Shown: one piece after another, positions 52,003 through 61,438 of the stretch
Layout: the number at the start of each line of letters is the position of its first letter
How positions within the stretch are numbered: the first letter of the stretch is position 1
From: an uncultured Bacteroides sp.
GTDB taxonomy: Bacteria > Bacteroidota > Bacteroidia > Cytophagales > Cyclobacteriaceae
DNA: 64,000 bases
Reading direction: 5' to 3'
Assembly (NCBI GenBank): GCA_902168185.1
Contig: CABHOV010000034.1
Span: 124,001 to 188,000 of the forward strand
Position numbers and translations under genes: made by a program
Notes under the pieces: model-generated
The model's database searches: none
Seen by the model: the letters and a program-made list of their open reading frames with translations, nothing else
Told to the model about the DNA's origin: nothing

Positions 52003-54663
52003 TTACTCACTTCTCAAAGATTTTACGGGATTCATCACCGCAGATTTAATTGCCTGGTAACTAATGGTGAGCACCGCGACAGATAATGCAATAAATCCTG
52101 CCAGAACAAAAACCCATGGGCTGATCTCCATCCGGTAAGCAAAACCTTCGAGCCATCGATGCATCGCGTACCACGACAGCGGTGTGGCAATGAAGATAGA
52201 AATGATCACGAGTAGAATGAAATCCTTCGAGAGAAGACCAACTATATTTCGGACGTCGGCACCCAATACTTTTCGAATTCCTATTTCCTTGGTGCGTTGC
52301 TCAGCAGTATAGGTTGCCAAACCTAATAATCCCAGACATGCGATAAAAATCGCCAGGCCTGAGAATGTCGTAAACAATCTTTTGAACATCACATCAGATT
52401 GATATTGTTTATTGAAGTCATCGTCAAGGAAGCTATATAAGAATGGACGATGGGGTGCAATTTCTTTCCACACCTCACCTACTTTCTTGATCGTCTCCTG
52501 GATGTTATCTGTCTTAACTTTCAATGACATATATCGACATGCATAGGGCACCAAAGGCATCGTTAAGGGTTCAATGTTTCTATGCAGGGATGCAAAATTG
52601 AAATCTTTAACAACACCTATAACAATTCCAGATCGCCCCCATTGCGCAAACTTTTTACCTACTGCTTCCGCTGGATTGCTATAGCCATACTGTCTTGCCG
52701 CAGCCTCATTGATAATTATAGCCTGACTGGAATCCGTTGGATGTTCACGTGAATAACTTCTTCCGGCTATCAATTTTAAATTGAAGTGGCTGACAAAATC
52801 CATCCCGACCTGGAAGATTGGCTGTCCCATCATTTCCATGTCTCCCTTAGGGGTTTCCAATTCAGTGCCTGCATGTGGGTAATAACTGCCGGGTACACTT
52901 CTGGAAAAACCTACCGACAATACGGAAGGATTATTTTCAAGTATATCTTTCAATACTTCTGATTTTTTATTCACATCGTCATCATAATTATAGTCCAGCA
53001 CCAGCATCTGTTCCTTGTCAAATCCAAGATCTTTGTCCAGCACGTGATTCATCTGAAAATACACGATGATCGTTCCGGCAATCAATGCAATAGAAAGTGT
53101 GAATTGAAAAACAACAAGCGCCCTGCGCAGATTTATACCTCCGGCACTCGACCGTACCATGCCTTTCATAATCATGATCGGATTAAAACCAGACAGCACT
53201 AATGCTGGATAAGAACCGGCTGCAAGTCCAACAAAGAGCATCATAGCCACGAACAATGATATAGTTTGCCACGTGATGAAACGCTCAATGTTAAATTCTT
53301 TTCCCGTGAGTGCACCCATGTTCGGTAATGCGATCATAACAAGAATGACTGCTATCAATCCGGAGAGCAACACAATCATAACGGATTCGCCTAAAAATTG
53401 AGAGACGAGACTGCTGCGATATGCGCCAACTGATTTTCTGATACCGACTTCTTTACCACGCTCCATCGATCTGGCAGTAGACAGATTCATAAAATTGATC
53501 ATAGCAATGACCAGTATAAATAAGCCAATGATAGAGAAGACATAAATATTAGGCAGGCTACCGGTTTCTCCAGGCTGTCGTTCAGCCTTTGTTCGCAGGT
53601 ATACATCTTTCAAAGGTTCTATCTCAATAAAATATCGTGAGTCCGGCCACGCTTTATGTCTTGAGAGAAAATCAGGAATTTTTTTCTTGAACGCCGCTTC
53701 ATCAAATTGTTCACCGACAAGAAAGTAAGTATAGAAATCAACGTATCCCCACTCTCCGAAGATTTCCGGAATAGAATTCCTGAAAGTACTGAGTGAAAGC
53801 AGTGCATTGAAACGAAAGTGAGAATTCAATGGTATATCCGCGACAATGCCAGTTACTGTATAGTCTCCACGATTAGATCTTCCTGGTGACTCGCTACCTT
53901 TTAAAACTTTTCCAATCGGATCTTCGTCACCAAAATATTTTTTAGCAGTGCTTTCTGTTAGCACAATGTTATACGGTGCTGCGAGTGCTGTCTTCGGATT
54001 TCCCTTTAGCAGTTTCCAACTGAATACATCGAAGGCTGTTGAATCCATAAAGAATACACCATCCTCCTGGTATACTTTTTCTCCATACGTAAGCAATATA
54101 TCTGACCTGCCTGAAAATTGAACCACCTTTTCGATTTCCGGAAAATCACTTTTCAGTGCCGGACCGATGGGCGCATTGCCCCATACCCAGAATGGAGCGG
54201 AACCACTACTTTGCTCAGGTTTACCAGGTACGGACTCGCCATGAATGACGCGGAAGATGCGTTCTCCTTTTGTATGATAGTTGTCGTACGACAACTCATC
54301 CTGAACAAACATAAAGATCAAAATGCAGCAGGCAATGCCAAGTCCAAGTCCAAAAATATTGATGAAAGAATATGCTTTCTTTTTGACGAGGTTCCTCCAG
54401 GCGATTTTAAAATAATTCTTGTACATGGCGAATTGGTTGAAGGTGGGAATGGTCTTAAAATGTTTTATTAATGTAGGCCTTAGTAACTTCAGCATGTCCC
54501 AGGTATATATGCGCCTGGCTTTAGCAAGTGATAACTGCTCGACATTGGTAAGGAAAATTTCTTCCATGTCGCCTTCGATCTCCTCGAGGTATTCTTCTTT
54601 TACAAAGAACCTCAACAGCCTGAGTGGCCAGTCTGGTGGGCGGGCGTCCATCTGATGGCTCAT
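52003..54663 (-). CDS. MacB-like FtsX permease with N-terminal prefix domain
   Basis: An 886-residue membrane protein. Residues 1-80 form a cytoplasmic prefix domain (PPDWPLRLLRFFVKEEYLEEI). The MacB plan then occurs twice: TM helix near 105, a periplasmic MacB_PCD domain, an FtsX unit with SMERGKEVGIRKSVGA, another periplasmic domain, and a C-terminal FtsX unit with TEQRTKEIGIRKVLGA. I start at 54663, where ATG overlaps the PadR stop (ATGA). MacB permeases work with an ABC ATPase; none is encoded in the window. Confidence 0.88.
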   Translation of the reverse strand: MSHQMDARPPDWPLRLLRFFVKEEYLEEIEGDMEEIFLTNVEQLSLAKARRIYTWDMLKLLRPTLIKHFKTIPTFNQFAMYKNYFKIAWRNLVKKKAYSFINIFGLGLGIACCILIFMFVQDELSYDNYHTKGERIFRVIHGESVPGKPEQSSGSAPFWVWGNAPIGPALKSDFPEIEKVVQFSGRSDILLTYGEKVYQEDGVFFMDSTAFDVFSWKLLKGNPKTALAAPYNIVLTESTAKKYFGDEDPIGKVLKGSESPGRSNRGDYTVTGIVADIPLNSHFRFNALLSLSTFRNSIPEIFGEWGYVDFYTYFLVGEQFDEAAFKKKIPDFLSRHKAWPDSRYFIEIEPLKDVYLRTKAERQPGETGSLPNIYVFSIIGLFILVIAMINFMNLSTARSMERGKEVGIRKSVGAYRSSLVSQFLGESVMIVLLSGLIAVILVMIALPNMGALTGKEFNIERFITWQTISLFVAMMLFVGLAAGSYPALVLSGFNPIMIMKGMVRSSAGGINLRRALVVFQFTLSIALIAGTIIVYFQMNHVLDKDLGFDKEQMLVLDYNYDDDVNKKSEVLKDILENNPSVLSVGFSRSVPGSYYPHAGTELETPKGDMEMMGQPIFQVGMDFVSHFNLKLIAGRSYSREHPTDSSQAIIINEAAARQYGYSNPAEAVGKKFAQWGRSGIVIGVVKDFNFASLHRNIEPLTMPLVPYACRYMSLKVKTDNIQETIKKVGEVWKEIAPHRPFLYSFLDDDFNKQYQSDVMFKRLFTTFSGLAIFIACLGLLGLATYTAEQRTKEIGIRKVLGADVRNIVGLLSKDFILLVIISIFIATPLSWYAMHRWLEGFAYRMEISPWVFVLAGFIALSVAVLTISYQAIKSAVMNPVKSLRSE

Positions 54664-54998
54664 ATCACTTTCAATTGAGGAGTAAGTTTTGGAATTGCTT
54701 CCCAAAGTCCTGCTCTTATGTCTTTCATTTCTGCTAACACTTTGTGAGCGTAGGAAGTAGTGGTATATATGCGTTTTCGCTTACCACCACGTTTCAATGT
54801 AGTCTCTCCAAATTCAGAGGTAAGAAATCCTTTTTCTTCCATTCGCTTCAGAGCCGACTGAATCGATCCGACACTTAGTTTTTCTTTGATTCGCGATTCC
54901 AACTCACGCTTGATTTCCACACCATAGGCATCTGCTTGCAACGCTGCCACTGTTAGCAAAACAAGCTCTTCGAACTCACCTAGTTTTGTCTTCTTCAT
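54660..54998 (-). CDS. PadR-family transcriptional regulator
   Basis: A 112-residue PadR winged-helix regulator: LGEFEELVLLTVAALQADA, then KLSVGSIQSALKRMEEKGF as the recognition helix region, and GKRKRIYTTTSYAHKVL as the wing. It ends shortly after the wing, so the C-terminal dimerisation helix is brief. ATGA coupling with the permease gene shows they are one unit. Two copies of a 14-nt direct repeat lie upstream. Confidence 0.92.
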   Translation of the reverse strand: MKKTKLGEFEELVLLTVAALQADAYGVEIKRELESRIKEKLSVGSIQSALKRMEEKGFLTSEFGETTLKRGGKRKRIYTTTSYAHKVLAEMKDIRAGLWEAIPKLTPQLKVI

Positions 54999-55007
54999 TT
55001 GATATTA

Positions 55008-55053
55008 GTCTGAATTGCAGTAAATATAAAAATATATTCGTCTGAATTGCAGT
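55008..55053. repeat. Two direct 14-nt repeats upstream of PadR, operator candidate
   Basis: GTCTGAATTGCAGT occurs at 55008-55021 and again at 55040-55053, with 32 nt between the starts, close to three helical turns. The first copy begins 10 nt upstream of the PadR start codon. They are candidates for the PadR autoregulatory site; the assignment is inferred from spacing and position. Confidence 0.55.
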
Positions 55054-55170
55054 TTATATCGATTTTAATAAAATTTTGGCGTTTTTTAGTGAACAGAATA
55101 TGCACCGTTGCTTTTTAAACTAAAAGCATTCTCATTCAAGTAACCGAACCGACTTCTTGCGTAAAGCTTT

Positions 55171-55599
55171 TCAGCGTTCGCTGTTAAGAGGATGCATGTG
55201 CCTGGCTATTAATCTCCAGGAGCCGTATTGCTTTTGCCATTGATGAGTATACCCTATCGTGTGTAACGAAGCCAGGTTTGATCCATTAATTGGTGTTAGA
55301 ACCTCTTGTCCTGTTGAGTAGACAGAGCCGTCACTTGCCATCCATATCATCTTAATTTCTCGAGAAACGTGTGCAATAGACCTATAAAATTCAGGTTGAA
55401 TGATGGCAGCTGTCCAAATTCGCTGTAATGCAATTGTATCCATTTTGTAAAATGCCTTGCACTCGACACTTTCGATTAGAGCAATTTCCTTTTGAAATTC
55501 CAAATGCTCAGGATTAGCTGCAAAGGAAATATTTATAGTTTGCCCGAACAATGTATTCGTAATGGCAAGGAAAGCAAATACAGCGATAATTTTCCTCAT
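55171..55599 (-). CDS. Exported NTF2-like protein
   Basis: A 142-residue protein with a signal peptide (MRKIIAVFAFLAITNTLFGQ). The mature part has the SnoaL/DUF4440-like NTF2 plan: a long first helix (EHLEFQKEIALIESVECKAF), DTIALQRIW, then beta strands IKMIWMASDGSVYSTGQEVL and YGSWRLIARHMHP. A His-x-His near the end sits where many NTF2-like proteins have polar residues in the pocket. The ligand is unknown. It stands alone. Confidence 0.7.
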   Translation of the reverse strand: MRKIIAVFAFLAITNTLFGQTINISFAANPEHLEFQKEIALIESVECKAFYKMDTIALQRIWTAAIIQPEFYRSIAHVSREIKMIWMASDGSVYSTGQEVLTPINGSNLASLHTIGYTHQWQKQYGSWRLIARHMHPLNSER

Positions 55600-55784
55600 A
55601 GAAATTTATATAGTAACTCCAACTACATATAGTTATTATGCATTCTTAAATTTATTTATCATTCTACAATTAACATCCGGCTGTTGTCTCACGAACAAAA
55701 ATTCAATTGAAAATAAGAATCACAACTTGTGATCACTTCAGTAACTTCTCGTGAGGGATAATCTTCCCAATACCATATCAAAAA

Positions 55785-55811
55785 AAAAATGCAGGTGATC
55801 CCTGCATTTTT
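55785..55811. terminator. Bidirectional terminator
   Basis: Stem AAAAATGCAGG / CCTGCATTTTT with loop TGATC, followed by an A/T tract on both sides. It follows the stop of the acidic small protein gene at 55846. Confidence 0.75.
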
Positions 55812-55845
55812 ACACTGTTGTTATTTTTTGCTCAGCGTGATATTC

Positions 55846-56082
55846 TTATTGAGAATCCTCGCTTGATTCTTGTGTGCTTTCTTCAGCACCTGCATTATCG
55901 GAGCTATCTTTTGATCCTGCTGATGGCTTCACTTTCTTAACAGACTTGTCGACAATTTTTTCAAGTGCACCAATCGCTTCCTGAACAGGCTTTAATTTAA
56001 CCATCAACTCTGCCTCTTCTTCTTTTAACTTTCGTAGTGCATCAATAACTGGGTTCTCTTTCGCAATGCTTTCCTTAGCCAT
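55846..56082 (-). CDS. Small acidic-tailed protein
   Basis: A 78-residue protein: residues 1-45 form a charged helix with heptads (VIDALRKLKEEEAELMVKLK), then KSVKKVKPSAG and a serine/glutamate-rich, probably disordered tail (DSSDNAGAEESTQESS). It has no signal peptide. Start and length are supported by a good terminator after it. No family recognised. The basic-helix plus acidic-tail design recalls chaperone- or nucleic-acid-related mini-proteins, but this is speculation. Confidence 0.5.
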   Translation of the reverse strand: MAKESIAKENPVIDALRKLKEEEAELMVKLKPVQEAIGALEKIVDKSVKKVKPSAGSKDSSDNAGAEESTQESSEDSQ

Positions 56083-56411
56083 AAAATTCGTTTTTGTTTT
56101 ATTGTAAATGTTCCCTGTTCCAAAAGCATGAAAGGCTTTGCTTACTTCCTGGAAACCGGGCCGCTAAAATACAATCAAAATTGTTACGAGATTTCTATAA
56201 TCTCCATGTGCACTATTCAAAAAGTTAGAGTAATACTTAATTTACAGCCGATATTTATTTGGCGATAAAAGCCTTAGCCTTTCGGTCCCCCATCTAAAAA
56301 ATATTTTTTTCTTCTATCCCTGCAACCTTCCCGAAAAGCCCGAGTATTTGTTACTAGATCGTAGAACATATGGTCATCTAATTGCATATTTGTTCTACAA
56401 TTTAGTATCAA
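56083..56411. promoter_or_regulatory. 329-nt divergent spacer with dyad operator candidate for PadR
   Basis: The spacer separates the small acidic protein and the second PadR gene. At 56361-56398 the arms GTAGAACA and TGTTCTAC form a perfect 8-bp dyad around 22 nt, 14 nt before the PadR start. PadR proteins bind such dyads, so it is a likely operator. The remainder shows no gene. Confidence 0.5.
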
Positions 56412-56753
56412 ATGATAGAAACAAGACTTGGCGAATTTGAAGAAGTGATTCTGCTGTTGGTTGGAATCCTGGGGGATGACGCTTACGCTTTTAAAATGGC
56501 GGATGAGTTCGAATCACAGACGGGCCGACCGGTATCCATCGGAGCAGTGCATTCTACGCTCGATCGGCTGGAAGGAAAAGGCTTTCTGACATCAAAGATG
56601 GGCAACGCTACCGCTGAACGCGGAGGCAGACGAAAGCGAATCTTTACCATAACTGCGCTCGGCAAACGGGTGCTCAAAGAATCCATGGACTTTAAAGTAT
56701 CGCTTTGGAAACAATACCCGGCTTTTGCCGGAAAATTTAATTACGGCTTTTAG
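56412..56753 (+). CDS. PadR-family transcriptional regulator
   Basis: A 113-residue PadR winged-helix protein: LGEFEEVILLLVGILGDDAY, PVSIGAVHSTLDRLEGKGF and a GGRRKRIFTITALGKRVL wing. It resembles the regulator at 54660, with about half of the positions the same. It precedes a prefix-fused permease by 11 nt, repeating the gene pair on the other strand. Confidence 0.92.
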   Translation: MIETRLGEFEEVILLLVGILGDDAYAFKMADEFESQTGRPVSIGAVHSTLDRLEGKGFLTSKMGNATAERGGRRKRIFTITALGKRVLKESMDFKVSLWKQYPAFAGKFNYGF

Positions 56754-56764
56754 CTGACAATAAA

Positions 56765-59377
56765 TTGAAACAACCTGAACTCATACCGCCTCGCCTTGCA
56801 AACCGGCTGCTGCAGTGCTTTCTGCGCGATGATTTGTGCGAAGAAGTGACCGGTGATCTGGAAGAAAAATTCTATGCAACGGCAAAGAATATATCTCCTT
56901 TCAGAGCCCGGCTTAATTACTGGTACCAGGTGCTGCACTATATACGTCCCTTTGCTATACGCAAACCATCCAGAACAAACTCAAACCATTACGATATGTT
57001 CAGAAATTATTTCAAAGTAAGCTTCCGAAACCTCATGTCTAACAAGGGGTATTCTATTATAAATATAGGTGGCCTCGCAGTAGGTATGGTAGTGGCTATG
57101 CTCATCGGGCTATGGATCTATGACGAACTTTCTTACGATCGATACCATGAAAACTACGACCAGGTTGTACAGATTATGCAGCATCAGACTTTCAATGGTG
57201 TAAAGGGAACACAGACTGCTATACCAATACCACTGGAAACAGCGATTCGCGAGGAGTATGGAAGCGATTTTAAATATATAGCGATAGGAAGATGGACCGA
57301 TGAGCATGTACTTAGCCGTGGTGATGTAAAGATCTCGAAGGAGGGCAACTTTTTCCAGGGTGACTTTCCTGAAATATTATCGCTGAAAATGCTGCAAGGA
57401 ACACGCAGTGCATTTAAAGATCCGAGTGCTGTACTCCTATCAAAATCGACAGCAGTAGCACTCTTCGGAAACGATGATGCGCTGAATCAAAATATTATAC
57501 TCGACAGCGACCAGGATGTCAAAGTCGTTGGTATATATGAAGATCTTCCCGCCAATACAACGCACACCGATCTGAAGTTTATCGCCAACTGGGAACTTGT
57601 CAAAGCCCATAGTCCATGGATCACTCATGCTGCCACACAGTGGGGCAATAATTCTTTTCAGCTCTTTGCACAGCTAGCGCCCGGAGCAGACTTACAAGTA
57701 GTCTCAGAAAAGATCAAGAAAACAAAGTATAATCATGCAGAAGATGAGCGACCGTTTAGTCCGGAGATTTTTCTGCAGCCCATGCGTAACTGGCATCTTC
57801 ACTCCGAATGGAAAGAAGGTAAATTAAGTGGTGGTCGTATTCAGTTGGTATGGCTCTTTGGTATCATCGGTATATTTGTATTGCTATTAGCGTGTATAAA
57901 CTTCATGAATCTGAGCACAGCGCGCTCGGAGAAACGTGCCAAGGAAGTAGGCATACGCATGACCATTGGGTCGATGCGACAACAATTGATCAGCCAGTTT
58001 CTAAGTGAATCATTTCTGGTGGTATTCTTATCCTTTATAGTAGCTGCTATAGTCGTAGCAGTAGCCCTACCGTGGTTTAATACCCTGGCCGATAAAAAGA
58101 TTGCTATAGATTGGCTAAACCCTATGTTCTGGATGGTGAGTTTCGCCTTTATAGTTGTCACAAGTCTACTGGCAGGCTCATATCCAGCACTATATTTATC
58201 ATCATTCCAACCGGTAAAAGTACTGAAAGGGACTTTCAAGACAGGAAGACTTGCCTCTATACCACGCAAGGTATTGGTAGTGATTCAATTTACGGTGTCC
58301 ATCACGCTCATCATCGGGACAATTATAGTATATAAGCAGATTCAGTTCACGAAGAACAGACCCGTGGGATACAATCGTGAAGGATTGGTGATGATCCAGA
58401 TGAAGACCCCGGAGTTTGCCGGAAAGTTCGATGTACTGCGAAACGAATTGAAAAATACAGGAGCGATAGAAGAAATGTCGCAATCCTCGAGTCCCATGAC
58501 GGCAATCTGGTCTAACAATGGAGGCTTCGACTGGAAGGGTAAAGATCCGGATTTTCAAACCGATTTTGGAACTATATATATAACGCATGAGTATGGCAAA
58601 ACCATCGGGTGGAAAATAAAAGAGGGAAGGGATATGTCGCGGGAGTTCTCAACCGATTCATCTGCCATCATCCTCAATGAAGCTGCAGTAAAATTTATGA
58701 ATGTAAAAAATCCTGTAGGCATGGAGATCTCCTGGGATGATCAAAAGTTTACAGTTATAGGTGTTGTTGAAGACATGATTGTACAATCACCTTACAATCC
58801 TGTAAAGCAATCCGTATATATGTTGCAGTACAACAATGTTGAATGGATAAACCTGCGCCTGAACCCGGAAAAAAGTGCAGCGGAGTGTATGACGTTGATC
58901 GAACCGGTTTTCAAACGAAATATACCTTCAGCGCCTTTTGACTATAAATTTGTCGATAAAGCCTATGGCTCTAAATTCGCTGCAGAAGAGCGCATTGGTA
59001 AACTGACAACTGTATTTTCAGTACTCGCTATCATCATTAGCTGCCTGGGAATATTCGGTCTCGCCTCTTTTGTTGCCGAGCAGCGCACGAAGGAAATTGG
59101 CGTACGAAAAGTATTGGGCGCATCGGTGCTGAGTTTATGGAGAATGCTATCGAAAGATTTTATTGTGCTCGTAATTATCTCCTGCCTGCTCGCCATTCCC
59201 ATTGCTTGCTATTTCCTACTTCAATGGCTGGACAGCTATAAATATCATACAGAAATCTCGTGGTGGATACCAGCAGTGGCCGGTATAGGAGCGCTTGCCA
59301 TTACACTGGCAACCGTAAGTTACCAGGCTATACGCGCAGCATTGATGAGTCCTTCAAAAAGCTTGAAGTCCGAGTAA
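56765..59377 (+). CDS. MacB-like FtsX permease with N-terminal prefix domain
   Basis: An 870-residue permease, paralog of the one at 52003. The start codon is TTG at 56765; a later ATG would remove the prefix domain (PPRLANRLLQCFLRDDLCEEV). After this domain come a TM helix with NKGYSIINIGGLAVGMVVAM, a periplasmic MacB_PCD domain, FtsX with SEKRAKEVGIRMTIGS, a second periplasmic domain and C-terminal FtsX with AEQRTKEIGVRKVLGA. No ATPase gene follows. A strong terminator closes the unit. Confidence 0.88.
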   Translation: MKQPELIPPRLANRLLQCFLRDDLCEEVTGDLEEKFYATAKNISPFRARLNYWYQVLHYIRPFAIRKPSRTNSNHYDMFRNYFKVSFRNLMSNKGYSIINIGGLAVGMVVAMLIGLWIYDELSYDRYHENYDQVVQIMQHQTFNGVKGTQTAIPIPLETAIREEYGSDFKYIAIGRWTDEHVLSRGDVKISKEGNFFQGDFPEILSLKMLQGTRSAFKDPSAVLLSKSTAVALFGNDDALNQNIILDSDQDVKVVGIYEDLPANTTHTDLKFIANWELVKAHSPWITHAATQWGNNSFQLFAQLAPGADLQVVSEKIKKTKYNHAEDERPFSPEIFLQPMRNWHLHSEWKEGKLSGGRIQLVWLFGIIGIFVLLLACINFMNLSTARSEKRAKEVGIRMTIGSMRQQLISQFLSESFLVVFLSFIVAAIVVAVALPWFNTLADKKIAIDWLNPMFWMVSFAFIVVTSLLAGSYPALYLSSFQPVKVLKGTFKTGRLASIPRKVLVVIQFTVSITLIIGTIIVYKQIQFTKNRPVGYNREGLVMIQMKTPEFAGKFDVLRNELKNTGAIEEMSQSSSPMTAIWSNNGGFDWKGKDPDFQTDFGTIYITHEYGKTIGWKIKEGRDMSREFSTDSSAIILNEAAVKFMNVKNPVGMEISWDDQKFTVIGVVEDMIVQSPYNPVKQSVYMLQYNNVEWINLRLNPEKSAAECMTLIEPVFKRNIPSAPFDYKFVDKAYGSKFAAEERIGKLTTVFSVLAIIISCLGIFGLASFVAEQRTKEIGVRKVLGASVLSLWRMLSKDFIVLVIISCLLAIPIACYFLLQWLDSYKYHTEISWWIPAVAGIGALAITLATVSYQAIRAALMSPSKSLKSE

Positions 59378-59392
59378 AAATTTAAGTATTAT

Positions 59393-59428
59393 AAAGCACC
59401 ACTGTTTAAAACAGTGGTGCTTTTTTTT
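59393..59428 (+). terminator. Rho-independent terminator of the permease gene
   Basis: GCACCACTGTT and AACAGTGGTGC form a perfect stem followed by eight T residues, 15 nt after the permease stop. Confidence 0.92.
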
Positions 59429-59546
59429 ATAACAACAGCCGTTGAAATGCGCGCTCCATTCTTTTCTTGCATATATCATTGATTATAGATTGCTGACTAT
59501 TAAATTACTAGTCAAAATGGATGTAAGAATTTGACCTGCGAAAAAC

Positions 59547-60839
59547 ATGAGCCTGAATAATAGTAATGAAACGAAGAGTAAAAATTTAGCATCGTCCATC
59601 TTCTTCAGGTTTATTTTTCTCTACCTGATACTATACATCCTCCCGTTTCCATTTAGTTTAATTCCCTTCTCAGAACATATAACAACTCCTCTGCATAACG
59701 CTTTCGTTGGGCTTCTGGATGTTACCGGACCGTTACTTTTGAATGAATATTACAACCCACTACACGGCCCTACAGGAAGCGGAGACACTTCATTAAAATA
59801 TACGGAGGCTTTCATCCTCATTATTTTTGCCGGCATAGGGTCAATCATTTGGACACTCATCCTGAAAAAAGATGAGTACTATACTAAGCTGTCAGCTATA
59901 CTCGAAATATTGGTTCGATACTACCTTGCTGCGACATTGTTCGGCTATGGATTCAGTAAAGTAATTCCGCTACAGTTCTCATTACCAAATGCACAACGGC
60001 TGAATACAACATACGGTGAATCATCCCTGATGGGACTTGCCTGGACATTCATGGGTTCTTCTCCCGGATATACAATCCTTTCCGGATGTATAGAAGTAGT
60101 TGCCGGTATATTTCTCTTATTTCACCGTACAAGATTATTGGGAGCTATTGTTTCGGTAGTTGTATTTATAAATGTTTTTGCGTTAAATATATTCTACAAT
60201 ATACCTGTAAAGCTATTTTCTCTCCACCTGTTACTGATGTCTGTCTTGATACTCGCGATGAACGCGAAAAGACTTCTGGGTTTCTTCTTCCTCAATAGCG
60301 ATATCGCTGCAGAGGAACCTCAAATCCATTTTAAAAACACACGCAGATCTACAATTATTTACTATACCCTGAACGTGCTTTTGGTGGGCATCTTAATCCT
60401 TCCACCGCTCGTGGGCTCAATTGGACAACAACAAAACAGACAAGCACAAAGTTTATCACAATCCGGAACGATCATGGGCGAATATACGATTTCACATTTT
60501 TTACTCAATGGAGATACGGCATCATCTACAGATACAAATACAAGACGCTGGAAGTCATTAAAAATTAGTGGAAATATACTTAACGTTACCCATATGGATG
60601 GATTTATAATGCCCTGGTATTGTTCTGTTTTGAATAACTCGCATAAGATCAGGCTTTCCTCAAAAGACCTGACCACTACAGGTGAGTTCGACTTCAAGAC
60701 GGAAGGTAAGGCATTGCACTTATCAGGGTATATGAATCAGGACACGTTAAATATAGTGGCAGACAGAACTTCCGACAACCCATACTTATTGTTAGAGGAC
60801 AGATTTCAGTGGATAAGTGAAGAACCTTTCTATCGTTAA
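59547..60839 (+). CDS. DoxX-like membrane protein with C-terminal soluble domain
   Basis: A 430-residue protein with about seven hydrophobic segments. The central part has the DoxX-type pattern (YYLAATLFGYGFSKVIPLQF, a SSPGYTILSGCIEVVAGIFL helix and NIPVKLFSLHLLLMSVLIL). From about residue 320 an extracytoplasmic tail follows with strands such as LSGYMNQDTLNIVADR. The function of this extended DoxX group is unknown; simple DoxX proteins belong to oxidoreductase complexes. Its 3' end is 22 nt from the frameshifted SRPBCC gene. Confidence 0.7.
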   Translation: MSLNNSNETKSKNLASSIFFRFIFLYLILYILPFPFSLIPFSEHITTPLHNAFVGLLDVTGPLLLNEYYNPLHGPTGSGDTSLKYTEAFILIIFAGIGSIIWTLILKKDEYYTKLSAILEILVRYYLAATLFGYGFSKVIPLQFSLPNAQRLNTTYGESSLMGLAWTFMGSSPGYTILSGCIEVVAGIFLLFHRTRLLGAIVSVVVFINVFALNIFYNIPVKLFSLHLLLMSVLILAMNAKRLLGFFFLNSDIAAEEPQIHFKNTRRSTIIYYTLNVLLVGILILPPLVGSIGQQQNRQAQSLSQSGTIMGEYTISHFLLNGDTASSTDTNTRRWKSLKISGNILNVTHMDGFIMPWYCSVLNNSHKIRLSSKDLTTTGEFDFKTEGKALHLSGYMNQDTLNIVADRTSDNPYLLLEDRFQWISEEPFYR

Positions 60840-60861
60840 ATCGTTGGTCATTATTCCAGAA

Positions 60862-61291
60862 ATGCAATCAAACAAAATTTACACGAAAACGGTTATCATT
60901 AACGCACCTGTCTCGAAGGTATGGCATACGTTAACGGATCCATCGTGCATGAAAAGATGGATGCATGACGATGCTATACATATACTAACCGATTGGAAGT
61001 CCGATGATTATCGAAGGAATTTTACACGGACTACATTTCAAGAATAATGGAACGGTTCTAAAGTTTAACACCGGGAGCAGCCTCCAATATAGTCACCTAA
61101 GCTCACTATCGGAACTTCCTGACGAAACGCAAAACTATTCAGTAATTGAGTTTGATTTGACGCCAACCAACTACCAAACCACCCTGACATTAACGCTGAG
61201 TAATTTTCCAACAGAAACCATATACAAACACCTGGAGCTATATTGGAAGGCTACCTTGCAGGTATTTAAAGACCTGGTAGAGACGCACTAG
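60862..61291 (+). pseudogene. SRPBCC (AHSA1-like) domain gene with frameshift
   Basis: Two overlapping frames together give one SRPBCC protein of about 140 residues. Frame 1 (start ATG at 60862) runs TVIINAPVSKVWHTLTDP to ILTDWKS and then goes off into an unrelated tail. Frame 2 continues the family sequence with GILHGLHFKNNGTVLKF, LQYSHLSSLSELPD and SNFPTETIYKHLELYWK. The break lies at about 61000-61005, near TCCGATGATT, and needs a one- or two-base indel. It may be a real pseudogene or a sequencing error; a slippery run is not obvious. Confidence 0.8.
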
Positions 61292-61438
61292 AATTTGGGA
61301 GAAATTCCTAAATCGATCTTACCAAGCCCTGTCGTCAATCCACAAGCGCATTTGGTATACACGGGCTTGTAACCTGTCAATATCATTGACCTAAATTACA
61401 GACAATACGTACTTTGATTTAGAACCTTTAATGTATCC

